Below, piece after piece: positions 12,157 through 25,797 of a stretch of 64,000 nt of DNA. The notes beneath the pieces are model-generated. The model worked only from the letters and a program-made list of their open reading frames with translations, was not told the DNA's origin and searched no databases. The stretch is from Tamarix chinensis (taxonomy: Eukaryota; Streptophyta; Magnoliopsida; Caryophyllales; Tamaricaceae): positions 141,578,859-141,642,858 of the forward strand of contig CM060171.1 in NCBI GenBank assembly GCA_030549775.1, read 5' to 3'. Each line of letters starts with the position of its first letter. The stretch's first letter is position 1. A program made the translations under genes and the position numbers.

Positions 12157-13342
12157 CTAACTTGAGAATCCATGATAATGCTTTCCTAGATCGCCAACCG
12201 CCTTATTATCCAATTATTTAAGTATTATAATTTCATAAACAAGGAAAAATACAAATATACTTTCTTGGAAAAAAATGTCCAAAACTTAAGAATCGAGAGC
12301 ACAGATCCATTAAGATTCAAAATTAAATATTAACCAAACTAAGTTCAATAAAGATTAATTAGGGAATTTTAAATCAATTTGAAGAGCCGAAGGAAGGACA
12401 ATAGAGGATAATTTATTTGATCCAAAAAAAACTTGCTAATTAAGTTTTGCAACCAACAAGACAAACCAATAAATATTAGAGAATTAATCCAAATCGATAA
12501 GATAACAACATAATTCAACTGATTTTAAATCAAAGCTCATAATCAATTAGGTAAAAGAAGTATACACAAATTAATTTTATAAAACTATGTTCGAGAATTA
12601 GGGTATCTAGGTCTAAATTTCTTTTAGTTGAATATGATTAATTTATTTAAACTGAATGCTTATAAGTGGAATTAGACAAATTTGATGACATATTGTATAA
12701 TCAATTGGTAAAAAAATAATAAAGGAAATATTCAATTTTTCATAATTCATATTTTTTTTAGCTTGGAATATAAATCTAGTCAAATCTTACTAAAATATAT
12801 AAATTGATGGACTACAAATACCATTAAACATATTCTAATGTAAATTATATAATCAATTAAATAAAATAACTCAATTACATAATCTAATTTAAATTCGCAA
12901 TAATTTTGACCAAAAATTCCAATTCTGATTAATTTTACATATATTTATCAAATTGACACTTTTAACATGAAATTAAAAATATTTTAAAACATATTATATA
13001 ATCAAGTTATCAAAAATAGCTTAATCGGATAAATATAAAAAATCCGAATATAACCATGTCAAAATTTAAATTTTTATAAATCAACCACGTACACTACAAT
13101 TAACCACTCCAAATCATTCATACATCGTATGTATACATAATATACTAAATTTAGAAGTTAGGGTTTTGATAATTTATACAAAACAAAATGTTGTGAATCG
13201 GAGCCAATTAAGGCTGGGAAAGCTTCATCAAATATTAGACACCACTTGCCGGTGATTGGACGATAGCTTACAGGGCTGCGTCTCAGGCGCTATTGCGACT
13301 TCAATAGCTTCTTGCAACCTGTCCATGCTTAGTGCTGACAAT

Positions 13343-14279
13343 TAGAGCCGGCAAAAGTTGACCCGACCCGAAAAATCTAACGAATACCGACTCGATCCGC
13401 CCGAAATCCAATCCGATTTTATCCGAGTAATAAAAAGCCCGAAACCTATCCAACCCGATCCGATACATATCCGATATCCGATATAACCCGATAAATCATA
13501 AGCCCGAAATAAATCCGACCCGACCCGCTATTCACCCGAAATCTGATATAACCCGAAAAACTATAAATCCGAAATGACACGATCCGATCCATTATTTATT
13601 CGAAATCTTATATTATCTGAAAAATTATAAACCTATAAAGATTCAACTTGGCACTACCAAAAAATTAACATTAAAACATAACTCAAAATTTTTTAAAATT
13701 CATAAAACATGAAATAATGTAGATGTGCAACTAATCCATATTAGCACTTACATCAAAATCTAGAAACAATATACTTTCATAAAATCTATATCACTTATGT
13801 ATATACAAATACAATATCCATTGACACCAATAGAAATAAAAGTAGAGAAAAAAAAAGAAAAACACTGCTATGCCATTTAAATATTAGTTCACTTCCATTA
13901 TTCCATATAGTACCATACGATAATAATAGTGCAGCCTTGAACACTATATGTTAGTATCTATACGGCCATACCTTGTAATATAACACCTAAAACATCATAG
14001 GAAAGTAGGAAAAATTTAGAGTGAGAATGTTAGTTATTCATTATAAAAATTGAAGATTAATATTTTTTATTACATCAATAGTGTTAAATAGTAAGAAGTC
14101 AATATTAGTTGGTCTTTTGTCAATAATAGTCATTATTACTTACTTTATCTAATTTTTATCTTATTTAGCTTGATATGATCTAATCAAAATATATAATAAA
14201 AAAACAAATATGTTGTTATTATTATTTTTGCCATAATTGATATTCATTGATTACTATTATTATTGTTATCATTATTTTT

Positions 14280-14311
<32 letters not shown>

Positions 14312-15075
14312 TTTATTTTTATTAAAATTATGTTGATATGATGTGATCAATCTCTTTTAAAAATAATATGAGAAGTACAATCTTAGAAGTCTTTATTTGT
14401 TATCAATTATCAATGACTATTATAAGTTAATATCATGTAAGGAGCATATACGATATAAATATAATATAAACTTAAAATAATACTAGAACTCAATATGACC
14501 AAGCTAATAATGTATTTAAATTATAAGTTATACCTTAACATAAAAAGAAAAGTGATACGATTTGAAAACTTTTAAATTTGAAACATCAGATACATCTCTA
14601 AAGATAAAATAATGATAAAAAATTCTAAGGCCCCAAAACTATTAATATAATAATTCACTTTTAATTGAATAAGATAAATTAAAATAAATGATCTCAAAAT
14701 AATTAGCTTTTAATAATATCTTTGAATAAAAAGAAAGAAAGAAAATGACACAAGCATGACTCAAATATGAAATGACCTAAATCCAATCTAAATTTGACCC
14801 GAAAATATAATAATTCAAACTCAACCGAGCCCGATCTGAACCTGAAACGAAATTAGAACAATCCAAATTTACATGAATCCAAGTCCATCCGATCTCAACC
14901 AGACCTGACCCGAGAGCTTAGAATGACCTGAGATTATCCGATACTGAGTTGATCCGAATCAAACCCGACCGAGCCCAACCCGACAAAATGATCCGAAATT
15001 ATCCGAAACCGATATGACCCGATTATTATGTTACCCAATTTGATAATGACCCAACCCGTCTGATTGCCAGCTCTA
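13343..15075 (-). mobile_element. Non-autonomous hAT-like element with exact 8-bp target duplication
   Basis: Termini are TAGAGCCGGCAA on the left and TTGCCAGCTCTA on the right. The duplication CTGACAAT is exact at 13335-13342 and 15076-15083. Homologous LTR copies show the uninterrupted site (GTGCTAACAATGGGG at about 20772, GTGCTAACGAAG at about 34270). Both subterminal zones carry CCCGACCCG-type strings on the plus strand, so it is the reverse-oriented relative of the element at 1372-3837. The interior is AT-rich with a TTA microsatellite (14281-14311) and no transposase. Confidence 0.92.
14281..14311. repeat. (TTA)n microsatellite
   Basis: A near-perfect run of ATT/TTA triplets lies inside the hAT-like element at 13343-15075. 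Confidence 0.9.
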
Positions 15076-16145
15076 CTGACAATGAGGAAAGGAGGAGTGG
15101 GTAGTGGTGGAGTTGTGGCCTCACAATAGGGTGGTGGGGGATTGAGACTAACAAAGGAAAAAGTGCGGGAAGAGATAGGGGCACGGGTCTGGGTTTCCAA
15201 CGTAGAAAGAAAAAGAAATGGGAAAGGAAGAGTGATAGAAGAGAAAAAGAAAGGTGGGTGCAGCGATGGAAGGGCCCTTCTTTTTTCTTTTTTCTTTTTT
15301 CTTTTTTCTTTTGTTACTAATACACATAAAAATAAGAGAATATTAAACATTTAAAAAAATATTAATGGATAATTTTATCTGAATTTCATTGAACAAAAAT
15401 CATTTCATAATTAAATATACAAAATCAATATAAAAGTTATATAAAGGATTTTAGAAATCTTCTGGAAGAAAAATTCCATTGACATGAAGATTAGTATTAT
15501 GTACGAAAATGCATGATACGACTTCAGAAGAATATTTAAAACTATATAAAAAAAATTAGAGTTAAATTTTAATGGACTATAATTAATTAACTAATTTTTA
15601 AAAATGGTCATCTATAAACCAAAATTGGTTAATGTTAAAATAGAAGAAATAAGTTACAGAAATGTTTAATTTCAAAAGTTTTAAAGATTTTATTGATCTC
15701 GTAAAACTAGATAAATACAAAAATAAAAATATTTTGTACGAATAAAATTAGTAAAATAATTTTACTATTTTACGTGGGATTTTAAAATTTAAACCTTTTA
15801 TATTTTTAAAGAAATATAACCCCTAATCAACGTCTTAATCACATGATAAAATTATAATAAAAAGTAAATTCAAAATATTAGAAATCATAACACGCGACAT
15901 CACAGAAATAAATTCATTTAAAAAAAAATCTAAATCATATAAATATAATAAAATTATGGTTGTGAAATAATTTGTTGAGAATGATCCACAGTGACACGAA
16001 TTAACTAAATTCTATTATGAATTTAAAATGGTCAATAAAATCATAAAACGAATCAAAATTAAAATAATTAAATATTTTTATCAAAATAGATTAATAAAGT
16101 CATTATGCTTAAGGAAATTGAATTTTAAAAATACGATGTCTTATA

Positions 16146-17307
16146 ACACTATCTTCTTAAAAAGGAATTTCATCCCAACGTTAGAGAAAATGAGAACAAC
16201 TTAAACTTAACAAAAATAATTTAATAAAAAGTTAACCACAACAAATATGTTTGAGTTATCCGAAGAGAAAAAAAATGAGGATCTACCAAACGAAACTAAG
16301 CAAGGTTTAATTAAAATGAGGAAAATAAAGTTAAAATAGAGGAAAGGAAAACCAAATTTTAGCAAATTGAATACAACAAAGTTTGAGTAAAAAAGAAATG
16401 CATGCTTAAAGTCAATATGAGAACAAGGGAAGCATGTACCTTAAAGTTTAAAGAGAAAGAAAGGAACAAATGTTCTAAAGATTATACAACTCTAACAACA
16501 CAACAACTACATAATATACATGTATCACTTTATACAATGAATTATTACTATAACATTATATATAAAAACATGGCTAACACAACAACTACATAATATGCAT
16601 GCATCATTTTATAATTTTATTACTATCACTTTATACATAATATGTGTATTTTACAAAATAAGAATATTCATACACGGAGGTCAAAACTACTAACACCACG
16701 TAAAATATCAAATCAACATAAAGTTTAACATTAATCAAAGGAAACATATATATAAAAACCAAAGAAAGTCATGCTCCCTAATCAAGGTCACTAAGGTAAA
16801 CGAGATACCCTATATATCCCCTATAAAAAGGGTACCTTTATCCTAACATCATCATCATAATCACAATCCTAGATTTCTAACAGTTTGTGAAGAGTGAAAC
16901 TACTCAATCGAAATAGACTATAATCTATATCACATCATATTACAACCAAAATTGTACACCTTAAAGGTTATTTGCAAACAAAAAATCACAACACTAGGGT
17001 CAACCTAGTGGGGTAACTAACCCCTTAAATGCAAACATATCACAAAGCATAAAATACAAGGTTCACATAAGTTAAGCATGTAAAAAAAACACACAATCAA
17101 CTATTAATATATAAACACAATAACATATCACAAGGTTACTTACACTACCCAATCACACTTTTTTCACAAGCTAACCTAGGTTTTAAAATTCACTTGATCT
17201 TTTATCAAAACCCAAATTGAACATTTAAAATTAATTTTATATTGTTGAAAATCTAATTTTGAAAACATAAAACCCAATTTTCAAAACAAAAAGTTGTTAT
17301 ACCAACT
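16146..17307 (-). other. Non-coding internal region 1 of the composite element
   Basis: It lies between LTR-A and LTR-B and is homologous to 24406-25797, sharing for instance GTATACAACAAAG-like and GAGTTAT blocks in the same order. No gag, protease, RT or integrase motif was found in any frame. The low-coordinate end carries AAAAAGGAATTTCATCCCAACG, which on the minus strand resembles the sequence before the 3' LTR of Tekay/Del chromoviruses. About 1.16 kb is far too short for an autonomous element. Confidence 0.6.
17293..17305 (-). other. Putative degenerate tRNA-iMet primer-binding site
   Basis: On the minus strand, TTGGTATAACAAC begins two bases after the LTR-B end (at 17308). It matches TTGGTATCAGAGC, the common plant initiator-Met binding site, at 10 of 13 positions. 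This supports a minus sense for the composite. The equivalent site beside LTR-C (25785-25797) is more decayed. Confidence 0.5.
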
Positions 17308-19441
17308 TGTAACACCCCTAATGTTCACTTCTAAAAAATTTATTTAAAAAATATATATAAGGAAGCCAAAATAAAAAATAGGGAATGTTACATCTATACT
17401 TAACATAAGATAAATGTTCATAATCTACTTCTTGCTAGATACAAGGCTAAAAAAGGTTTAACTAAAACTTAAACATCATTATTCAGAGAATAAACTCTCA
17501 TAAGGATACATCCAATGATAGATAAAAAAAAAATTTACTGAACAAAATTATCATTCATGAAATCAATGGAAACCTTTAAAATAACCAAGACTTAAAAAAC
17601 TTAGCAAAGTAAAGAGAAAACTGAAATTCAATTACAACGCCATTAATATATGGATACAATGCTAGAAATTTTCCAAAATATATAAATCAAATAAAGATTA
17701 CACAACCAAGGGAAAAAAACTTTGGGTGGCCTACTCGCAAAGCTCAAGTCTTCAACTCACTAGTAATAACATTTGATCACAATCTTACACGAGAGGTTTA
17801 CTCCCCACTATTAGTGGATCGTCGCAGAACCCATTCAACTAAGGTAGTATTAGTATCGGTCCAGTACAAAGTAAATCAAAACTACCTAACTCATGTGAAG
17901 AATATCATGTACATAAGGTTATGAAAATTTTTAATTGACAATCCTCATAATCTATTATGTGTTTGATAACATACCATCCCACTTATACAACAACTCATAT
18001 GATTTTATGAAGTATATACCATAAAATTAATCATTCTCTCAATAAGTACCAAGAAAAGTTATAAATGAAATGAATATAACAAGATACACAAGTGACAACT
18101 AGAGTAGGGATGTTAACATGAAATATCATAGTCATAATAATTAAAGGTATACTAAACTATATGCGATAACATACAAAAGACCATACAATTGTAGAATCAT
18201 ACTTACAAATACATGGCTGTACTTGACAACACTCGAGTACAAGTATATAAAGAAGCATGAAGTTATGTTGAATAGCACAACTATCTTACTAGATAGTATT
18301 ATGCACATAAGACCAACATATGATTAAAATAATAGATCATGAAATAACAGGGCAAGAAAAAGCATTAGATGGTGTCACAATTATAAGGAAGCTAATTGAG
18401 CAACATGTATATAATAATAAAATATAAAGTCTATGAATGTACAAGAATAATCGATTATTATATATCATTAATGTGATCATAACCATTTGATTATTTTAAT
18501 TTAAGGATAGAGACTTATAGAAATCATAACAACTAATCTAGCATTCAGACAGTTCTAGCTCTAGTTTGCCCATCTAGAAACATAACCTGACCTCCATATA
18601 ATATGACACCTAATTACTTAAGTATACATATCACCTATAGGGCCAAAATATATCGAGACCCCTATAGAGTAGAAAAAGGGATTCTTGGACCTCTTAAGGC
18701 CCCCCAAATCATAGAAAATAAAATATCAAAATAGTACCAAGTGAATACTAAACCTGACTTGGACAACTTCTCTAAGTGGTACAAGTCCCGACTCAAGATA
18801 TTTCACTTTAAGTTATTAATGTTTTATTTAAAGATTTAACTAGGCATAAACCAAGCCCATATAACACTTAAATCACTTCCATTCACACAATCCAATTCCA
18901 TTATTAAATCCATTTCGAGTGGTATTAAAGCCAATCAATATCAAGTGAAATTAAATTTGATCCATTCTAAGTAGCATTAAAGGCGAATAATTCCAAGTGG
19001 CATTAAAATGGAACAAAAGCTCAACATAAGGCATCACACACTTTCAATCCATAATTAACCAATTATATGATTTTTCATATCAATTTTAATTAAAACACAC
19101 CAAAACATGTTATAGAATCACCAAATGTTTCAAATTTTTGTTGAACATGTTAACCACAGAATCAAGCTCAATGCTTCACATGCTCGAACTCAAACAATAA
19201 TCAAGAGGCATGCTAACATGTGTTTACATTGAAAATTATAAGCTCATAGGTACATAGAATTATCATACAAGATATGGTATACGCTTGGCATACTTAAATA
19301 AAAAAAAGCATACTTATCACTTTTAACTTTAAGAAGACATACATCCTATGATTCCACTATAATAAAAGGTAAGTAGAGACTTACCTAAATCCAATGCTTT
19401 TCAAGCGAAATAACAAAAAAGAAAAAAGAAAAAGAAAAGAT

Positions 19442-19445
<4 letters not shown>

Positions 19446-19504
<59 letters not shown>

Positions 19505-19513
19505 GAGAGAGAG
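19446..19513. repeat. Compound GA-CA-TA-GA microsatellite in LTR-B
   Basis: Successive dinucleotide runs occupy the same LTR position as the (GA)33 tract in LTR-A. This is consistent with replication slippage after the copies diverged. Confidence 0.92.
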
Positions 19514-20503
19514 ATCACTAGCTCAAGAATCCACAATAATGATTTCCTAGATTGCTAAAAGAAATTATAGGACTAGGTTGGGAAACCTCACTATTAACAA
19601 ATAATTCAAGTATTATCATAATCAACAAGGAAAGATACAAATAAACTTTCTTGGAAAATATGTCCAAAACTTAAAGCTCGAAAGCATGGGTCCATTAAGA
19701 TTAAAAATTAAGTATTAACCAAATCAAGTTCAACGAAAATCACTTAGGGCTTTTCAACTCAATTTGAAGAATCTAAGGAAGGTCTATAGAGGATAAGTTA
19801 ACTTTATAAAAAATGACTTGCTAGTTAACTTTTGTTAAAAAAAAAAAGAACCAACCAATTTCATGAAAGTTATCCAAACTAATAAGATAACAATATAATT
19901 TAAATAATTTAAATCTAAGCTAGTAATCAATTAAGTAAAAGAAGCATAAACAAAACACTTTGATAAAACTAACTCTAATAATTAGGGTTTCCAAGCCTAT
20001 TTTATACCTATTTTAGTTGAATATTATTAATTTATTTAAACTGAATATTTTAAAACACAATTATACCTATTTTATAACATGTTATATAATCAACTTATCA
20101 AGATAATAAAGGACAAATCTAATTTATATAAATTGAAGTTTTTCACATGAAATGCAAATCCAGTCAAATCTTACTAAAATGTATAAATTGATGGATTAGA
20201 AATAAAATTAAACATATTCTAATTTAAATTATATAATCAATTGAATAAAATTAATCAATTGCATAATCTAACTTAAATTCACAATAGTTTTGACCTAAAA
20301 ATCCAATTCCATTTAATTTCCCACAAATTTATCAAATTGATTTTTTTCAACATGAAATTAAATACATTGGAAAGCATATTTTATAATGAATTTATCCAAA
20401 ATAGCATAATAAAAAAAATCCAAACATAAATCGAGTCAAAATTCTAATTTTCACAAATGAACAACATACACTATAATTAACCACTCTAAATCACTCATAC
20501 AAT

Positions 20504-20534
20504 ACACACACACACACACCCACACACACACACA
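20504..20534. repeat. (CA)n microsatellite, one interruption
   Basis: A CA run broken by one CCC lies in LTR-B. The equivalent stretch in LTR-A (about 13110-13140) has no CA expansion. Confidence 0.92.
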
Positions 20535-20989
20535 AATTAAACAAGCAATATAGCTTAATTAGAGCTAATCTATACAAGATTTACTAAATTTATAAGTTAA
20601 GATTTTGGTAATTTATACCAAATGAAATGTTGCGAATCGAAGTTGGTAAAGGGCGGGGAAGCTTTGTTAGAGGTTTGCGACCACTCACCAATGGCCAGAC
20701 TGTGGCACGTTGGGTTGCTCATAGGGGTTGTTGTGGGTTTAATGGATTCTTCCATCTTATTCATGATTAGTGCTAACAATGGGGAAAGGAGGAGTAGGCA
20801 ATGGTCGAGTTGTGATGTGGCAATCGTGTGCTAGTAGCTGCAGACCAACAAAGGAAAAAGAGTAGGAAGAGGCAGGGGCAAGGGTCTAGTTTCGCAGCAT
20901 AGAAAGAAATAGAAATTGAAAAGGAAGACAAAGAGAAGACATAAAGAAAAGGAAGGGGCAAGGACAAAAGGTTTTTTTATCACTAATAT

Positions 20990-23900
20990 TGTAACACTCC
21001 GAAATTTTGTAACCTTAATTTTAAACGTTTAGCTTTCTATTTGAAAACTTAACCTTTAAATATTAACTTAATTATTTTGTTCACCCTTAAACCGCAAACC
21101 CAAATAAATTCTTTAATAAATTATCCTTATTATTTTTTCTTTTATTTTTATTAAATCCACCTTTTCATCTTTTAAATTTATCCGATTTATTTTCCTAATC
21201 GATTACCTTACTATCTTTTTCCTTTTCTTCTTTTTTTTCTTCCCCTTTCTTTTTCCTCCTCCACACCGAGCCCACTCCTTTTCTTTCTACTTTCTCCCCC
21301 AGCATGCTCAGCCTAGCCTAACCCACCTTCCCTTCTTTTTCTTCTCTCCCTAGCATGCCTAGCCCAATTTGTCCCCCTTATTTCTCTTCTTGTCCTCCCC
21401 TCTACTCCTAGAATGCCCCAAACAACCCGTATAGCCCCTACCTATGCATTCCATCCCTCTATTTCCCCTTCTAACCCAATGAACCTCACCTACACTTATA
21501 GACCTCTGCACCCCTATATGTCTCTTTCACCGTTCCCCATCCTAACCATAACACACTAAATGACCCCCTATACCCCTCCCTCACACATGCTTTCCCCTTA
21601 TCTACTTGCCTCATCCATTACTAAACTTCCCCCCAACTGTCTTTACATACATGCATACATAACACTACACTCCCTTCTCTTGTTTTGTTCAAACAAAGCC
21701 TCCTTAACTCTGCTCCCTTTATTAACTCTATTTGGTTTTTTCATGTGCCACCTCCACCAAACTCAACTATCACCAAACATTCTTGTGCTCCTCCCCCACT
21801 CACCATCATAGCCATCTAGCCCTTTGCTTCCTTTTTAGCTTCATTGGGTTTCACAAACACCACCTCCATCCATGCATAATCCTCCAACTAGCACAACCCA
21901 TGTGTTTCCCCTCTCTACACCATCACCACCAATGTACGTCACCAACACCACTACAACCTTCACATTCACCCAACCACCTCAACCATCACCTATGACCCTC
22001 GACCATTCGTAGCCCTAAATCCTCTCTCCTTCTTCTCTATGGCCATTTCCATAATTCCCAACCACCCTACCTACAACCATTTCTGCCGGACCATAACTTC
22101 CCTCTTGCACTACCTTTCTTCCACCTTACCTCCCATTCCCTCCTTCCTATGCTTCCCCGAGCCCAACTCCCTCATTACCACCCTCCATCACAGCCTTTTC
22201 CAGAACCAGCCACTACTAACTACACCACCCTCGACCAATAACTAGCACCACCCAACCACCATCTCTACCACCCTACCTCACCCTTCCTTCTCAACCCAGC
22301 CAATCACCCCTTATGCACCCCAAGCACACACTACTCGAGCAGGGTGAGGATGCTTTTCCTCTTAGAAGTTTTGTTACCAAATTTTAATAAGTCATAGTAT
22401 TTTGGTAATTTTACAAAATATATATTTTAATATTAGAATTATTATTTTATCTATTAAGTATTAGTATGATAATTATGGTATTATTTTAAGGTACAAAATT
22501 TTGATTGATGAATCCTAACAAATTTTAGTAGGCTATCAATAAAATTGTGATTTTGTTGGAAATCAAGTAATCCTTATACTCCACTAAAATGCTTAGATAT
22601 CGTATATAGCACATTAGAATTTTGATGTATAATTTTTATTAAGTGTATTCATTACATTGTGACTATTTACCTAATAATGATAGTATGGGTTTGGGTAAAA
22701 TAAGGCATGATAACTTGTAGAAATTATTATGTATATATTATTATGTATATAAAATTTATATTAATGGTAACATGATGGGAACAAATTATATATATTATGT
22801 ATGTCCAATAGGATAGGTTGAGTATGCCTAGATGTATTTTTAATATAAATATTATTACCATGTGCCCAATAGACAATTTATCTATTTAAGAATATCTTGA
22901 TATTTAATCTAATAAAATGTCTAATATTTCTTAATCATTGTTAAGTATGCAGATATATAATTTGATGTTTTAGAAATGCATATTTTAGCATGCCTATTAT
23001 TATTATATGTTATAGGGTATTTTAATAATTTTAAGTGTATCATGCTAATTTTTTGTGTAAGTATTCCTAAAATGTATTATTTATTATTGAGCATGAGATA
23101 ATGTGATTTATAGTCTTAGAAATGCATGTTAGGGTTTTACTTGTAAAATCATGTATAAAGGTAAAATAATCATTTGGTGTATCTAGTAATTTATTTAGAT
23201 ATTACATAATTTAATTATTGTATTTTAGCCTTTTCATGTCAAGTTAATAACTAAAATAGAATTAATATGTAAAATGTATGATAATGTGGATATTTTGTCC
23301 TTAGAAGCATTTTATTCATTTTTAGCCTAAAGTGCCTAAGTGTGAATAATGGAGCCTAGGATGGCCTTAATTGATTTCTAATGTCGACCTTAGTGTTTTT
23401 CTTTGATTATGAACACCTTGAGTAATTGGAAATGAGTAGCAATGGTTAAGTATGAAAATTTGATTTATGTGATTATTGTGTGATTTTGTGGTAACCTTAA
23501 TTAAACTATTAACAATTAAAGTGAAAAACCTTAAAATCGGAAATAATGGCTCTTTAGAGGTTGTTATTCTAAAGACGTGGTTTAGTCCATAGTTGATTAT
23601 GAATTTTTGTTGGTGTGCCTTAGATCCCAACCAGGTCTTATATCTTACTTTATTTAGCTCTATGGATTTATAAAGAGTATGCATAGTTATGGATTAGATG
23701 TCCTTGTCGATAGGGTATTATACTATCTTTATATGCTAATACGACCAAGGTACCTTATTGTTCTTCAATTGATAGTCGATAAAATACTATCTTACCTTAG
23801 TGTGCCTGTATGACCAGAGTACTTTACTATCTTTGGGTTTGATATAATTTCCTCTTGAGTAAATAAAAATAAAAATGATTATTATTGTGTTATTGGTTTG

Positions 23901-24060
23901 GTCGGTAGTAATGTTCATGCCTATATGTGAATCAATAGTAACATTTGTGTCTGTCTGTGGTTTGATGGTAACTTTTATGTCTAACTGTGAGACGATAGTA
24001 GCCTTTGTACCTAACTATTGTTTGGTAGTAGCCTTTGTACGTATCTGTGGATCGATAGTT
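20990..24060 (+). mobile_element. 3'-truncated long LTR inserted in LTR-B
   Basis: It begins with TGTAACACTCCGAAATTTTG, the same type of 5' end as the solo LTR at 6381, and has the same order: AT-rich start, CT-rich zone (about 21180-22330), T/A-rich body, short tandem repeats. No GGGGTGTTACA end and no right copy of the flanking AATAT were found. LTR-B resumes at about 24062, so a deletion removed the 3' end of this insert together with adjacent LTR-B. Open frames of 60-90 codons in the CT-rich zone are Pro/Ser/His-rich composition artefacts. Confidence 0.65.
23907..24056. repeat. 30-bp tandem repeat, five units
   Basis: Units start at 23907, 23937, 23967, 23997 and 24027. Each begins AGTA or GGTA and most end with GAT. 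Because 30 is a multiple of three, one frame stays open and encodes a 10-residue periodic peptide. I regard that frame as spurious. Confidence 0.88.
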
Positions 24061-24405
24061 TATTTAAATAGTTTATTTTGTTAACAAAATATAAATATAA
24101 AATAAAGTCGTAATCACATGATAAAGTCATATTTAAAAATTAATTAAAAATATTAAAAATAAAAACATGCGATAGAACATAAATATATATTTAAAAAAAA
24201 AGAAAATATCATATGAGTACAATAAAATTATAGCCAAGAACTAGTTTATCTAGAATAATCCGTAATGATAATAATTAACTAAATTCTATTATGAATTTGA
24301 AACCGTTAACTAATCAAAATTTAAATAATTAAACATTTTCAATAAATTGCGTTAATAAATCATTAAGTTTAAGGAAACTGAATTCCAAAAATACAAGGTA
24401 TTACA

Positions 24406-25797
24406 TCACAACCCAGTAAAAAGGAATTGTATCCCTAAAGTTTGACGAAACCAAAACAGCTGAAACTCGGCAAAAGTAGTTTAATATAAATTTTAACCAT
24501 GATAAATATGTTAGAGTTATACGAAGACAAAGAAATGAGGTTTAACAAAACTAGACAAAGCAAGATTTAACTAAAATATGGCAACTGAAGTTAAAATAAA
24601 AGAAAGGAAAAACAAAGTTTTGCAAATCTTATACAACAAAGTTCGACTAAGAAAGAAATACATGTTTAAAGTCAAAATAAGTTATAGAGGTACTACTCCT
24701 TAAAATAAGACTTGAATATGAGAACAAGGGAATCATACACCTTGAAGTTGAAAAAGAAGGAAAGGAACAAGGGTTCTAAAAATTATACCACTCTAACGAT
24801 GAAATAACTACATAATATACCTGTAACACTTTATGCGATGTGTTATTTCTATAACGTTATATATGAAAATAAGGCTAATAGTTGGCCTAATGTCTCATAA
24901 AGGATCCTTATACCTACAAGACACATGCATCTATGTGACCTAGGGGTTTGTAAAACCAAAATTCTTCACCAAGGAGCTCTCCAATCTACACTAAAAACAT
25001 GATACTCTGAGTATCTCAATACCTTAATGAAACTACTATACTAAACAATAGCATTCAAGACACACCAATTGTAGACAACCCAGTGATAGTTCTCATCATA
25101 CAAGACAAAACCCAACAAACTACCACTCACAAGTAGTTAGACAAGAAAACATGTGTATTTTACAAATAGGAATCTTCATACACTGAGGTTGAAACTACTA
25201 CATAATGTACAATATAAGAGTAACATAAGGTTCATTGATACTTAAGGGAAACCAAAATAGAAACGCCTTATTAAGGCCACTAGAGTAAACAAGATGTCCC
25301 ACATATCCCCAATGAAAAGGTCACCTTTATCCAAACACCATCATCAAGATCACAATTCTAGGTTTCTCCTAATTCCATAAGAGTGAAATACAAAACCAAA
25401 ATATATTATAATCTATATCACAATCTGTTACAACTAATAGGGAACACCTTAAAGATTAGTTGCCAACAAAACTTACAACACTAGAATCAACCTAATAGGA
25501 TAACTGCCCCTTAAAAGCAGGATAACTAGAAAACCATAACATTCACAAAGCATACAACACAAAGTTAAGAATGTAAAACAACACACAATCATATAGTAAG
25601 CTATAAACATAATAATATATCACAAGGCCTTTTACACTACCCAATCACACTTTCTTCACAAGCTAATCATGGTTTTAAAATTCACTTAATCTTTTGTCAA
25701 AACCCAAATTGAACACTAAAAAAAATTTAGATCATTGAAAATCAAAATTTGAAAACATAAAACCCAATTTTCAAAACCAAAATTTTTAATAACAACT
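24406..25797 (-). other. Non-coding internal region 2 of the composite element
   Basis: This is the homologue of 16146-17307, about 1.39 kb. It has no recognisable gag-pol. The low end carries GTAAAAAGGAATTGTATCCC (minus-strand AATTCCTTTTTAC), next to the TGTAATACC LTR start. The high end carries the same AAAACCCAATTTTCAAAAC block that precedes LTR-B. The pairing of the two internal regions is the main evidence for a tandem element structure. Confidence 0.6.

Larger units (their letters stand above)
5219..16145 (-). repeat. LTR-A of the composite retroelement (with two nested insertions)
   Basis: Homology to LTR-B and LTR-C runs from the TAACACCCCC end through an AACTAAAACTTAAACATCAT block, a GTGGCATTAAAG repeated motif, a GA microsatellite and a GA-rich zone to TTATA at 16145. 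After subtracting the solo LTR at 6381-11368 and the hAT-like element at 13343-15075 with their duplications, about 4.2 kb of LTR remains. The GA-rich zone at 15084-15270 is CT-rich on the sense strand, as expected of a leader region. No coding frame is credible. Confidence 0.7.
17308..24405 (-). repeat. LTR-B, the shared middle LTR of the composite
   Basis: It runs from TGTAACACCCCT to AAGGTATTACA and matches LTR-A and LTR-C along its length. It carries an inserted LTR fragment at 20990-24060. About 460 bp of LTR present in LTR-A (roughly 15325-15790) is missing at the right junction of that insert. Without the insert about 4.0 kb remains. Confidence 0.7.

Noticed and set aside
21560..22245. 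Three Pro/His/Ser-rich plus-strand frames of 68-87 codons
   Set aside because: They overlap in different frames within the CT-rich zone of an inserted LTR, and no motif is present.
23875..24084. Periodic Val/Cys-rich 69-codon frame
   Set aside because: It is an in-frame reading of the 30-bp tandem repeat.
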